From positions 13,551,767-13,615,766 of the forward strand of contig NC_087171.1 in assembly GCF_035594125.1 (NCBI RefSeq): a stretch of DNA of 64,000 nt, in the 5' to 3' direction. Position numbers and translations under genes: made by a program. Below the pieces are notes generated by a model. It saw nothing but the letters and a program-made list of their open reading frames with translations. It made no database searches and was not told where the DNA came from. Positions 13,762-59,164 of the stretch are shown one piece after another; within the stretch, counting starts at the first letter, position 1, and each line of letters begins with the position of its first letter. The stretch is from Scylla paramamosain. Its lineage: Eukaryota > Arthropoda > Malacostraca > Decapoda > Portunidae.

Positions 13762-14060
13762 TCTACTAAGAGTAGTACGTCAACATTACGTTTTACTCGC
13801 ATGAACCAAACAGCAGCTCTAGTACTGAATCCTGTTCAGCCTGTCAGCATTATCATACTCTTTTGACAAATTCCCAGAGGATGCGTTATGTAGAATCTCT
13901 ATGAATTTTTGATTACTACAGACGTCAGATTTGTGATTTCTCTCATCTACTCCCTTGGAATAGGATATTATATACGTGAGGCTTAATGAGTTCACGCTAC
14001 CTAGCAATTCCATATTTTTTTTTTTTTTCATATGACATAAAATATAAATCTTGTCACTTT

Positions 14061-14061
<1 letters not shown>

Positions 14062-14142
<81 letters not shown>
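14062..14142. repeat. (GA)n microsatellite
   Basis: About 80 bp of GA units. Confidence 0.98.
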
Positions 14143-14147
<5 letters not shown>

Positions 14148-14469
14148 GGAAAATATTTACACATGAGTATAAAGGATAATAAATTACCAATTGTGTAAAA
14201 TAATTAAAAGCTTGTCTTGTCCTTCCTTGTCTTTTCGAAATTATTTTCTTGGAAAGCATAATTAATTTATGAGCAATCTTAAGTTGGGACTTTTGTCTTA
14301 GCGATGCGGTCCGACTATTTAGCATTACCCCTATAATAATAATATAGCCATGACTGAATAGATACACCACAGAGCTATATCCTCAATATCCTGCCTGCAT
14401 CATTGTTAACGTTGTAATGTGACACTGATATACCAAAATGGATGCTGTCGCGAGTGTGGCACTGCTAAG

Positions 14470-14790
14470 GGATGCCAGTAAAGAACTCGAGACATGATCA
14501 ATGTGAGTACTGAGAAAAGGTTCGAGTACTAAGAAAAGCTTCAGACTCTCAAAAGGATTACTTCCTAAGGCCACAGAGATCGTTGATCAGGTTCTCGTGG
14601 ACGTTTTTTTTTTTTTTTTCTACTAGTAATGAAGCAGAATCGATATTAAGCTACAATTATTGAAAGACTCTTGAAATCCCGAAATATTCTCTTAATTAAA
14701 AAAAAAATCGATATATGGGAAAGTTTAAGAATACTGTAACAAATTACTGCTCGTTGGTTGCGTCATCTGATATCCTCTTAATAACGTTTC
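14470..14790 (-). repeat. Dispersed repeat family DR1, longer copy
   Basis: The reverse complement of 14533-14600 reads GAGAACCTGATCAACGATCT, CTGTGGCCTTAGGAAG and GAGAGTCTGAAGCTTTTCTT. These blocks line up with the other DR1 copies. TTACTGCTCGTTGGTTG near 14743-14760 is shared with the copy near 26955-27055. Confidence 0.6.
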
Positions 14791-15101
14791 CAGTTATAGG
14801 TACATTATCTCTCTCTCTCTCTCTCTCTCTCTCTGAAATGGCGGCCACGAATAAGGAGTTTCCTCATCCTAAACCTACGTAGGTGTCGATGCTTCAAGAC
14901 TTCCTGGCCTCCCTGCTCCATGAGGCTTCATTACACCACTCCCTGGCAAATCATGTTGTTTCCTCAGACTGATCAGAGTCTTCGTTTTCTGAGGAAACGA
15001 AGGATCTCAAGGTAGATTTACTCCTATTGTATAAATGATGTTAAAAAAAAATCTCCATCTTAACCAAATGCGTTAAATTCCAGCTGTGACTTAAGAGTGA
15101 T

Positions 15102-15154
<53 letters not shown>

Positions 15155-15939
15155 AAACGAAGTAAAAATGGAAAAAAGGCGAACCTGTTGCTCCCAATAA
15201 CGACTAAAGAAAGGAGGAAAACAACAATAAATAACTAGTAACCTTAAATTGTGATGTTAACGTACTTGCTGTGATGCTCGCACGCTTTTGTCCTCGCCCA
15301 AGCAACACACACTCATTGATTTTCTCCTGTCGTCACCCTCTCCGTAAACACTTAGAGACGTAATAAACAAAAATAACGCTGCAACCTGGCAAACGACGTT
15401 CCCACGCGCAAACAACTACAAAGAAAAGAAAATAACACGAAAAATGTTTTAAGCGGTATTTGCATGAACATTAATCATTGGCACTTGCATTATAAAAAGA
15501 AAAGTGATATATCACTTTGGCTGCCTGTCTGCGTACCATGGTCAAACAGCATTTACCATTAAATGACATAATAAAGGCAATACACAGTAGAGCTATACCT
15601 ATAGAGAAAAGTGTTTTTTTTTTTTTCATTTATTTACAGTATAATATAACTTCAGTTTGCCAGTAACCAGTACCTGGGAGTAATGGAGATCACTGTGGAC
15701 ACAAGCTAACGCCAAGACACTGTCTTCTAGCTACTGCCTCTCGCTGGGGATGTTTGTGTCACACTACTCTCGTCCTCCTATCCATGTTTATTGGACGGGC
15801 GAGGCTGCCGTACAATAACCTGGTCCTGGCAGCTCTTGCATGCCTGCCAGGCGATAAGAGACGGGAACAAAGATAAAAAGTATTGGAAATAAATCTTTCT
15901 TTCTGTATTTCCACTTCAGCAATTCAGGGAATGTCGTTG

Positions 15940-16170
15940 CGGAGATTCATAACCCAGAATTGCATTCTCAAACGTTTCGACGTCCTATCTCGACTTAATA
16001 CAACAACTTTCGTGGAAATTAGTGGAGTTTTGAAGTGTTCTCTTGCCATTATTGCAAAGATAAGTTAAAGAAGAGTATGCATTATCAGCTGAGAAAACAC
16101 ACAAAAGAATCCTTATAATTGTCTGTGTGACCTCTCAATTTAGTCTTTATGAGAGCATAAAGTATTTCAG
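15940..16170 (+). repeat. Dispersed repeat family DR1, plus-strand copy
   Basis: Contains ATTCTCAAACGTTTCGACGT followed by CCTATCTCGACTTAAT (15963-15999), the block seen inverted at 2656-2689 and 26975-27011. Confidence 0.6.
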
Positions 16171-16267
16171 AATAAGAACCCTAATTATCTGTCCATTTGA
16201 TTATCTCTAAACTTCTTTATGGATCTTTTAATAAAGTATCCAACAGATTCTTTCAGGTAACTACTGA

Positions 16268-16353
<86 letters not shown>

Positions 16354-17544
16354 CTGTGTGTACTCTTCTGAAAATCAAGGGAAACTAACCGATGTTTATA
16401 AAACCTAGGGAAGGGGGTAAATAATCACATTTACCAGACGCATCTCTCGTGCACAAAAAATAAGTTCTCAGAAAGGAAATCAATTTAATGCTGATGCACG
16501 TCAAGAAAGGAGAAAGAAAATCACATCATTTAAGATTTCCCTTTTACTACTACGGTAGTCTTTTGCTAACATTTGGAGTACTGTAATGAAAAAAAAAAAA
16601 AAAAAGATACTAAGAGACTCAGAGGAAAACGACGTTAATTTTGTCTTTCTACACTACAGAACGATTTAATGTAAGTACTGTAGTACATAGTTTACGTGTC
16701 TAATAAAAAAAAATATAAATAATTGCGAGGGAAGGAAAAAGTGAGTGGATTAGTAAAAACTTGTTCAGCATTGAAAGGACCGATAGGAATTGTATTTTTT
16801 TTCTTTTCCTCGTCTTGTGTACTCTTAGTGTGTGGTGTAGGTAATTGATTTTCTCGTTTCTAGGAATTCTTTACTACTTCGTACAAAACTAGACAGTTGT
16901 AGACGGCAGGTAAGAGTGTGTGTGACCAGTCTGAGTTGGCAGTACTGCGAGGTTCAGTGGGATGAGGAGTAACAGAGTAACAGCTTTTTGGCCCTCCTTT
17001 GTTCTGAAGCGCTGTATGTGCATGTGTGTGGGTAGGTGGCTGGGTGAGTGTTTGGGATTGTGAGGTAGTATCAGAGTGGAAAAAGACAATTAGATGGAGG
17101 GATACTTACAAAACGCCAATCTTTGTTTAAAAAAAGTACCGAGCCTCGTCAGTGAGGAGCCACACTTTAGTATTTTACTTCATCCTCGCTTCCCACACTT
17201 CACACTGGATCGAGAATGTCCACACTCCAGATGACCCCGGCCTTAGGATTGCCTGTCTGAGCTAGAACCCTTCTGAAAGTGGTTATTTCTTCGGTGTGTT
17301 CCAGCTTGGCGAATAACCTTGTAGCTGCTGTTCATCATTACTAATATTTGAATGCCACCGACGAAGAAAACAGAAAACATAAACGCAAATATGGGACGAA
17401 ACTTATCATAAGTATCTAGCAGTTAGCAACAGTTAATGTGATTTAGCAACAGTAGAAAATATGAAATTTCCACTTAAGACGATAACTAATAAATATTCAG
17501 TACAGACTAGGAATTTAGTTATGTATTTCTTAATAAAACCAAGA

Positions 17545-17705
<161 letters not shown>

Positions 17706-18289
17706 GCTTTCATAAAGGATGTTTTTACCTGCAAGATGAAGAAATTGAGTCCTTGGGAAATTAACAACAGCAAAACTGAAATTAAGAAAGCTAGTTGTGT
17801 GGCATTATAACATGAGCCGTCTCCACGAACAGTGCCACACCGCCCGGCAAGTGATGTTTCTGCGTTGTTATGGGATTGTGGAATCCCTGGAACCGATAAA
17901 TGAAAGAGCGCCAGCACAGCATGAACATTAAATTTTCCAGTTCGAGAAATGTGCCATGGCAACATCTCTGGGGTTAGCATTTTTAAGGGAGGAGGGCATA
18001 CGGTGTCTGTGTTTCATTCAAATAGTGGAAAAAATATTTTGAGGAGAACACCAAATAAGCGTTCACATCCATCACCAAGGGAAGACGCGGTGTATTCATG
18101 CTAGTCGACTGGAAAGGTATTCAGTAGGAAACCATCTAAATACCTCTCATAAGCCTTAAGAATGCCTCAGTGCTAAGAATGATCCTCTGAAGAAAGTGTA
18201 ACTCCCAGTAAAATTATAATGACATCTTGTTTCACACCTCACACAACAGGCTCTGCTGCTGCGGCAACCTGCATGGTGCGTGTGACGTA

Positions 18290-18736
<447 letters not shown>

Positions 18737-19310
18737 GAAAATTTATCTTGGGAGAAAACAGGCTTAGTTCCCGTTCCACACTTCACCGGATTTTATCACC
18801 ATCGTCAAGCAGAATAATACACTGTTAGCTGTTTCAGGGACTTACTGTATTATTCATCGTTAAACAATAACTCCATAGATTTCCCCTGTGTCACTCTGAA
18901 GCTCAATAACTGTTATTATTAGAGTGATGAATTTTATAAAGGTCGCTGCCAGCCTGATACGTAAGAGGAATTTGTCCCCGAAATGGAAAAGACTGGAAAA
19001 TATGAAACCGTAGGGAAAATCTGAGGAAATCGACATTTTGGGAAGATTCTGGGGAATTCTTAGAACTTTTGGTGAAATGATGGGCATTTTGTATGCATTC
19101 TTATATAACATGAAATAAAGAAAAGTAATCTACAGTCAGTATGTTACTCACGAAAAGAAACGACCCGTTGCCTGTGTTTTGGAGATATAATATGCATCGA
19201 CAGTTTTGATTGGCTGCTGAAGTTTGGCAGCTGTAAACTCCACCAACCACAGGCCACGGGAGTGACAAGAGAAGAGCGGCAAATCTGGAGTACTCTCAAG
19301 GAACGTATGA

Positions 19311-19355
19311 TAATAAATAGAGTCCTTGGCTGGGAATTCATCACTTGTCATTGAG
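19311..19355 (+). promoter_or_regulatory. Probable vitellogenin core promoter and 5' UTR
   Basis: A TATA-like TAATAAATAG lies at 19311-19320. About 30 bp downstream is TCACTT (19341-19346), close to the arthropod initiator TCAGT/TCACT. That would place transcription start near 19341-19343 and leave a leader of only about 15 nt before the ATG at 19356. A short leader is usual for decapod vitellogenin mRNAs as I recall. It is inferred from motif spacing only. Confidence 0.5.
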
Positions 19356-32232
<12,877 letters not shown>

Positions 32233-32481
32233 GGCTGTACTTAACTTTAATAGGTGCTATCACACGGGCAACTTTTACTGTTCGGAGAGGTGCAACTACT
32301 GTACCTACTGAAATATGAATGGAATACTTAGTTACTTAACACACACACACACATGCACACACATGCATGTACTCGGTCGTAAGCACTAGTAGAAAGCTTG
32401 ACCTCATAGTGGATATCCAACTGGAAATGTATAACAGTACGGTGTCTTTGTACAGATGTATGCATCAGATGTATGGAGATA

Positions 32482-32950
32482 CAGTAAAATCCCTCTTATC
32501 CGGCATCAACGGGACCGCCGATATGCCGGATACTTGAATATTGCCGGATACTTAAATAGAAGTGAAATTATGTCCACAATCACCACCCTACACTCACGCA
32601 TCTACAATAACAAAGATCAGTTGATCTTAATCAGCAGCTGATCTGATCAGCTGCTGATTAAGTCTAAGCACAACAACACGCTTCCTCTTTTCTACAACTT
32701 TAGACATGATGAAGGCGTCAGGCGATAAACAGTGCACACGTGGTCACTGAGTAAACACAGTGCAATGGGCCGCGGATGGCGCGAAGCAGTGCGCTTTGGT
32801 GGCGAGGGGACAAAGTATGCCTCATGCGGGAATTTTAATTGATTTTATGAGTACACATTGATTTTTTATTGATTCTAAGGCTCGGGGAAAAATGTGCCGG
32901 ATACTTGAAGCTGCCGGATACTCGAATGCCGGATGAGAAGGATTTTACTG
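32482..32950. mobile_element. Tigger/pogo-like MITE with terminal inverted repeats and TA target site
   Basis: The left end begins CAGTAAAATCCCTCTTATCC then GGCAT. The reverse complement of the right end begins CAGTAAAATCCTTCTCATCC then GGCAT, so 23 of 25 terminal bases match. Both ends are flanked by TA (32480-32481 and 32951-32952), the target of the Tc1/mariner superfamily, and CAGT...TATCCGG-type ends are usual for Tigger/pogo. Subterminal copies of GCCGGATACTTGAA repeat near both ends. At 469 bp with no open frame it must be non-autonomous. An internal palindrome lies at 32626-32662. Confidence 0.85.
32626..32662. repeat. Perfect 18-bp palindrome with 1-nt spacer inside the MITE
   Basis: CTTAATCAGCAGCTGATC, one T, then the exact reverse complement GATCAGCTGCTGATTAAG. 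Confidence 0.95.
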
Positions 32951-33859
32951 TATGTTGTTCGAGATATGGAACAATTGTATACAATGTTTCTAAAGCATGT
33001 GTTATATGTACACAAGAAAACAAGTAACGATATGGTTTATGGGGAACTCGAGAGTGTATCCACTAGAAATAAGTACCAAATGTAGAATGATAAACTTCTG
33101 GGTAAACGGCAAGAACATCCAACTTAGTTACATAATGTATTGTTTATGACTGGTGAATCAATGAGGTATTTGTTTTTCTCCATGGTTAGCATACATTATG
33201 TAGGTGTGGTTATCACAAACTGTTGTAAATGCAACCTGATTCAAGAGAGCCATAGAAGTAAGGCTCAACTATCACTAAAATTATGAAAACATTTTTGAAA
33301 ACAACAGTTAACTTTCACCATACAACCTCTTAAAAGTTATCGAGATGAAAATATACCTGAAGGATGTTGGATGAAAAGCAGACATCTATCAAATAATAAG
33401 GTATGGTTGTGGAAGTTAAGGAATATCAGGAAAGAATATAACACACTAAACATGAAATGAACCTTATTCTGGGCTACACTTTCTCCCCATCCCAATAGAT
33501 GTTAGTATGAAAGGAAAATATTAAAATAATATTAGCGTTTTTATCTAAGGAGTAGCTCAGGTTAGGTTAGGTTTAGATTCATTGAGTTCAGTAATTTCAC
33601 TGTTTATCCCTCCATTGTGCAGAATACGGATTACGATCTGAAAAGCATTTTTTTTTCTTTTGCTGAGAAATAAATCACGGAGCGGCAGTGTCTAGAATGG
33701 AATAGCTAAAGTTATTTCCATAATCCCAATATGAAAGTTTGACAGGAAATATCAAGAAGGCCATGCAGGAATCAAAGAAGCTTACTCTCTAGCTTCCTTG
33801 ATAAAAAATAGTAACCCTTTCATCAAAAACAGAGATCAAGATCATTTGACAACGCGGTA

Positions 33860-34026
33860 TTTGTTTTGGGGAAGTTGGCGCGGCGTATTGTTGTGGCGCC
33901 TAGGCTTTCTTTTTAATGTAGGTGATGAAGCAGCTCAAGGCAAAACACTTTAGTCTCCAATGAAGTAGTGGATGCCGTCGTATTTCACCAGAACTGTGAT
34001 ACGAGGACAAAAAGAGTCGTGGGGCG
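33860..34026 (+). promoter_or_regulatory. Possible non-coding first exon and promoter of ANAPC1
   Basis: The stretch is richer in GC than its surroundings (GTTGGCGCGGCGTATTGTTG, TGGCGCCTAGG) and ends with a very good donor, GGGCG|gtaagt at 34027. The first coding exon of ANAPC1 is preceded by a strong acceptor (pyrimidine-rich run ending TATTCTCAG at 37196) and has an in-frame TGA (37237-37239) before its ATG, so an upstream untranslated exon is expected. This is the best candidate I saw. No cDNA evidence is available. Confidence 0.3.
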
Positions 34027-34091
34027 GTAAGTGTTTGGAAGCCTTGGGGCCCTCTACGTGTATGTGTGGGTGTGTGTTCTCTCAACCCCTG

Positions 34092-34124
<33 letters not shown>

Positions 34125-34229
34125 AGTAGATTGTTAGACATATTAAACTGCAATGTCGGCCTCCTGCCAAACAAGATTATACCCAGGAATCACATCACCG
34201 TTCCTTACACCTTATGACAGTACTGGCCA

Positions 34230-34790
34230 TCCACCATGATCACATCCGCTCTGTTGCATCCAAAGCAGCTGGTTCAGCCAACAGTTTGTTAAAGTCCACA
34301 CTATGCCACTCCCCCGAGTTTGTGGTCACTCTCCTTATTACCCACATACGCCCACTTCTGGAGTTTGGATCTACTATCTGGAATACTGGTCATGTCACTG
34401 ACCTAAAGCTGTTAGAATCACTACAGCGACAGTGGACATAGAGGATTCAAGGTCTTGAGAATATGTCATATGCTTAGCATCTTATGTATCTGGACTTATT
34501 TTCAGTGAAGGGGAGACTGTTGCAGACAGACCTTATTAAGTGTTGGAATATTTTCATGATCTCTCCCTAATTTCTCCTACTGATTTATTTACTTTGCTTC
34601 CTACTATTGGCACAAGACCACATCTTTACAAAATTCTTGTTCCTTACAGTCATTGTGATGGCAGACAGAGAGAGTGGTGAAAGTCTAGAACTCCCTTCCC
34701 ATCCATGTGGCAGAAGCAGATTCTCTTGATAGTTTTAAGAAGGGATTCACTAACTTCTTGGGTGACTGCCTATTTGATTTCTGCTGCTAA
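34230..34790 (+). mobile_element. LINE reverse-transcriptase C-terminal fragment
   Basis: The frame HIRSVASKAAGSANSLLKST then LLITHIRPLLEFGSTIWNTG and LKLLESLQRQWT is typical of the end of arthropod LINE reverse transcriptases. After stops it continues as KGRLLQTDLIKCWNIF and DSFKKGFTNFLGDC. It lacks the catalytic domain and differs in sequence from copies A and B. It is dead. Confidence 0.75.
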
Positions 34791-35409
34791 CCAGCCTGTT
34801 ATTCCCTTGATGCTTGTTCTGGGCTTATAGCACACTTTCCAGTCCTTTTTTTTTTTGCTTTGGGTTCCTTGGTGATCCTCTTTAGGGCTGGCGTGCTAGT
34901 TGTGCTGGGGTTCCCTTTTGGAAGCCCAGCCGGGTAAGAACCACTTTCCACAACCTGAATGCTTTTGTTAACTTGCAGAAAGATTTTCAGTGAGTGTCCA
35001 GAACTATGCCTGCCACACATTGCCAGACAATACATTCATTTATATTTTATTTATATCAATTTGTTTACTGATTTTTTTAAGTTTGTAGATTTTGGCTTGT
35101 TTTAATGTTGAAATATTGAAGTAGTTTCTATGCAATGCCCAGGATTTGTACACTCATTTGGCCATGGTCCGGGAAGTCTAGCACCCTTGTTAAGAGATTA
35201 CTTAGGAAATGTTTGGTTTGTTTAATGTGAAAATTCCCACAACTTTAACTGTTTAGTCATTTGGAGATTATTATGTGGTAGTTGACAAACCATGTATCCT
35301 TTTGTAAGGGATCTTGGTGAAACTTTCAATGTTGCCTCAGACATAGAGTCTGGTATAGAGTTTTGATTTCCAAACGACCCTCCTACAGCTTCTATCCTTC
35401 TCTGTAACT

Positions 35410-36490
35410 TCATCTCAAGTTTCCTTTCTGACTGTTAACAGTGGTGTTTCTCAGGATTCTATCCTGTCACCCACTCTCTTCCTATTATCCATCAATAATC
35501 TTCTTAGCCAAACTTCTTGTCTTATCCACTCTATGCTGACGATACCTCCCTGCATTTATCCACATCATTTCATAGACATCCATCCCCTCAGAAATTAAAC
35601 AGCTTGTGCAGAGAAGCCACAGAACACCTGACCTCAGATCTTTCTAAAATTTATGATTAGTGCAGAGCAAATTTAGTATTGTTCAATGCCTTAGAAACTC
35701 AATTCCTCCATCTATCAACTCAACACAACCTTCCAGATAACTCTCCCTATTTCTTCAGTGACACTCAACTGTCCTTTTCTTCTACATTGAACATCTCCAG
35801 TCCATCCTTTTAATAACAATCTAACTGGAAACTTCACATCTCATCTCTAGTTAAAACAGCTTCTGTAAAGTTAGATGTTCTGAGCCATCTTTGCCAGTTT
35901 TTCTCACTCCCTAGCTGCTAATTTGCTAACTCTGTACAGGGGCCTTATTTGTTCATGTATGGAATACACTTCACGTATATGGCAGGATTCTACTCATACT
36001 GCTCTTTTAGACAAGGTAGAATCAAAAGCATTTTGTCTTATCAACTCCTCTCCTCTAACAGACTGTCTTCAGCCTCTCTGTCATCACCACAATGCTGCAT
36101 TTCTTGCTGTCTTCTACTGCTATTTTCACACTAATTGCTCTTGCGATCTTGCTAATTGAATGCCTCCCCTCCCCCCACATCCTTGCTGCATAAGACTTTC
36201 CATTTTCTCTCATTCCTATTCTGTCCACCTCTCTAATGAAAGATTTAACCAATATTTCCAGTCATTCATCCCTTTCTCGGTAAACCCAGGAACCCCCTGT
36301 GTGCTTCTATATTTCTAGCTTCCTGTGACTTGAACTCTTTCAAGAGGGAGGTTTCAAGACACTTATCCTCCAGTATTTGATTATCCAATTTGACTTTTCT
36401 TTGGAAATTGGCTTTCAAGTGAGCCTTTTTCTTTCAAATTTTTATTGCCCTTGGCCAGTGGACTTCTTACATAAAAAAGAAAAATTAATT
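35410..36490 (+). mobile_element. Decayed LINE, copy B (same family as 1-1195)
   Basis: Shares with the left-edge copy NSGV/NSGF...SVLSPTL-like text, YADDTSLHLSTSFHRHP-like text near 35535-35580, LVKTASVKL, LDKVESKAFCLINSSPLTDC, and the 3' motif GCCCTTGGCCAGTG near 36448. Many stops and frameshifts show it is inactive. It sits upstream of the first ANAPC1 coding exon in the sense direction. Confidence 0.8.
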
Positions 36491-36709
36491 ACATTAGAAT
36501 CACATAACAAATGAATACTCCTGTAATGATTGCAGAATATGATTATCACTCTAAATTTTGGAAATTCATGGAGCTTTAATTGCTAAAAATAATGATTTTG
36601 ATTAGATAACTGGGTCATGACAAACATCACTGTTTTGAAGTATTTATCAGGCAGAGGGATTTGTAATACATATGCACTACATAAATTTTAATAGGGATGT
36701 CTTTAAATA

Positions 36710-36962
<253 letters not shown>

Positions 36963-37251
36963 CTGTGTGTTACATTTGTAGACCACACCTCATATTTCCC
37001 AGTGCTTTCTTATTTTTCAAGTGGCATTTATGAGCATTGTTCTCCCAAAGTTTTGTAATCTTTTCCTTAAAAATATCTTCTTTATCCTTAAAAGCACACT
37101 CTTTAAAAAATCTTTATTTCTCCTTATTAAGACCTTATGGATACTTCAAGCTTTTCCTGATAATGTTTCTTATTGTTCCTTCATATGTATTCTCAGGTTT
37201 CCTCAAATCTGGATGAGTTTAATGAAGCATACATTATGATCTCATGTGGGG

Positions 37252-56482
<19,231 letters not shown>

Positions 56483-56782
56483 CGAAATCAGTGCAATATT
56501 GAAAGTCCCTTTATATTCACAACAATTTTATCATATGAAACATGTATGGAAATTACTTGAAATTTTTTATTGAAGAAAATCCCAGTCATATGTTGTTATT
56601 TGAAGAAACATAAATGCAGCCTATAAAACAGATTGAATTTCATTGATCACTTGTGCTATGGAAAATGCCACAGAAAAACCTGTCCTTCAGTGCTTATCCA
56701 GCATTAAACAAGAAAAATTATTTGTATTACCAATGTTTTTTTTTTTTTTTCTTATATCTATATTTAGTACATTTTGGCAAGT

Positions 56783-56788
56783 AATAAA
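56783..56788 (+). terminator. Polyadenylation signal AATAAA of ANAPC1
   Basis: The first AATAAA after the stop codon, 301 nt downstream, with T-rich sequence before it (56737-56750). It gives a 3' UTR of about 320 nt. Confidence 0.6.
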
Positions 56789-58778
56789 GCCTTGCTAAAA
56801 TATGGAAGTTGTTATTGCACCAAATATTGCATTTAATACATGACTCATATTTTACAACTGTGGAAGTATCTGGAATTCAAGAATTACTGTAGTCCAGAAT
56901 CTTTGATGTTGACAATTATCCTTTTTATCTTCAAACTTAGGAACAAGGAAAGGATTTGTGATTACTAAATCATTGTCTTAAGTTGAGAAAACATTGAAAA
57001 TTGGCATTTGAAGTCTTTAGTACAAACATGAAATCCTTAAGATGCAGCTTGGAAGTAAGTCACCTGCTGAGGTGGTATAGCAGTCAGCATGTCCCATGTT
57101 TCCATCTTAACAAGAAATGTTCATTGAACTTACTACCATCATTGATGACAGCCACATTCTATGAACTCCATCAACACTACTAACAACAGCAACAAATTTT
57201 TCATAACAGGAAAGACATTCTAATTGAGGCCAATGATTGAGTGCTAGTGAAGACATACAATCTGGACCATGTGGGGATTAATTTTAACTGATTTAGTGTA
57301 AGAACCTGGGGGCTGTCTCTCCAGATATACAAACATGGTTGCAAAGTGGTTTCATGACCTTCAGTTAGTCTTGGCTATTGGGATTAGATATTCAGTGGTA
57401 TGGGAAAGGAGGGCATGCTCTAAGAAGTTAAGTTCTCTATTGCTGTGATTGTTTTCAATGGGAAATTTTGAGTGTAGGCACTCCTGACTACTTGTTGATT
57501 TGTCAGCCATGCCATCCTTGGCATTCTCCTCTAGCACCACATCTGTTGATTCATGCTTCCTAATGTATTCTATGCTTAGGTTCCATGTCCCATTTCCATA
57601 CATTATTGCCAAATATACTACATTGTCAGCTTTCACTTTTTTCATGTTAAAGCTCCATTGTCTTTCCTTTCCTGTCAACATTTACACTTTCTTGCTAATA
57701 CACTTTCTCTCAACAACTCATCTCTTCAAACTGTCTCTTAAACCATTCCTCTTTATTTGTATATAAAACTTGTATTTGTCCAGAGCCCAGCATAACTCTT
57801 GGATTGGGGGGAAGGGCAGGGAAACAGGGAATACAATATTCTTTTACTATTTTATGATGTTATGTTCTCCCAGAAAACTTCAGCATAATAAGTTGAAAAT
57901 AAAAATATTAGCTACAGTAAGAGCCTGAGGTTGTGGTAAGAAATTGACTACGATGGTATGGACACATAACGGGAATGGAAGAGGAAATGTTACCAAGACA
58001 GACACTGGAATGGATAACACATGGGAAAAGACCATTGAGAAGACCAAGGAAGAGATGGATGGAAGGTATTGAGGAGGCAGTTAAGAGGAAAAGAGAGAAG
58101 CTAGATGATGTGAAGAAACGAGCTCTACACAGACTGTAAGAGACAAAAACTTTGCAGGGAGAACTGTGGTGAGTGACAGGCTGTGACCTAACAGATGCCA
58201 GGTGAGAAGTGAGAAGAGCCTTAAACATATTACTCATGATTGACAAGAATTTGAACACAATGAATTTTTTTTGTGAACTGCAATTCAATCTTACTTAAAT
58301 ACAGTATTTCTTTATATGTACACACCAAAGGATCTCAATGTAATGTACTTAGCCTCAATGCTTCTTCAAAATATCCTTTACTAACATATTGTATATTTGT
58401 TCTTGGCATTTAAATCCACAATCTACAAGTTTACTGTGTTTAGAGTTGTCATCTGGTGAATATATCATCCAAAACTGATTGGCTGGACCTTATTAATAAT
58501 TCAATTTCATAGTAATCTTGAAGTTAATCAAGAATGGTTAATAGCCTTTTGAATGTCTGATTTCTTGAGAATATAATTTCCCATCTATCTTATATTACTA
58601 TCAACTGAAAATTTAATTCAATCATCTACATATTTAATCTATATAACAGGCTGGCAATCCCACATGAGGTGGCCCAGACAAAGCACCACACATTCATATA
58701 CACATCATTCACACTTTTGCCCCTTCGCCCCCATGGTGGAAAGGGATAGTCTTGTGGACAACCTTAGGCACACATACT
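56789..58778. other. Convergent intergenic region between ANAPC1 and RBIS
   Basis: No confident gene. It holds a LINE tail relic (57930-58215). A 106-codon minus-strand frame at 57361-57681 has no recognisable motif. ANAPC1 and RBIS are transcribed toward each other across it. A possible minus-strand ATTAAA for RBIS lies near 58633-58638, about 140 bp after its stop. Confidence 0.5.
57930..58215 (+). mobile_element. LINE reverse-transcriptase tail relic
   Basis: Reads LRWYGHITGMEEEMLPRQTL, EWITHGKRPLRRPRKRWMEG, IEEAVKRKREKLDDVKKRAL (approximate first residues), matching the common LINE ending LRWxGHVxRMxEERLPRxxxEW...KRxRGRPRxRWxD. Only the C-terminus remains. It is a different lineage from the relics at 34230 and 44074. 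Confidence 0.65.
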
Positions 58779-59083
58779 TCATAATTTTGATAAACTTTCA
58801 GCTGCTTCTTCCATATTAACTGGTGGCTTTTCATCATGTACTGTAGCGGTGTGTTTAGGCTTTTTTTGCTTGTTGTTCTGGACAGCCTTGTGGAATGCTC
58901 CAAGTTTCTTGTCCAAAGATGCTACAGCTTCCTTATTGGCAATTTTAAGCTGGGAAAAGTAAGGATCAATAAGTATCACTTTATTCTTAAATCAATGGGC
59001 AATAAACAGCTACATCTTGCTGAATGATGACCATGAATGTTGTGTGTTTCTATAAGTAACATACACTCCTTCCTAACCAAATG

Positions 59084-59164
<81 letters not shown>

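Noticed and set aside
37246..37251. Start of ANAPC1 at a GTG at 37246
   Set aside because: Animal nuclear genes start at ATG; the ATG two codons later (37252) is in frame and gives the conserved FVPFGRD.
57361..57681. A 106-codon minus-strand frame between ANAPC1 and RBIS
   Set aside because: No recognisable motif, no splice context and ordinary composition; probably a chance frame or old repeat.
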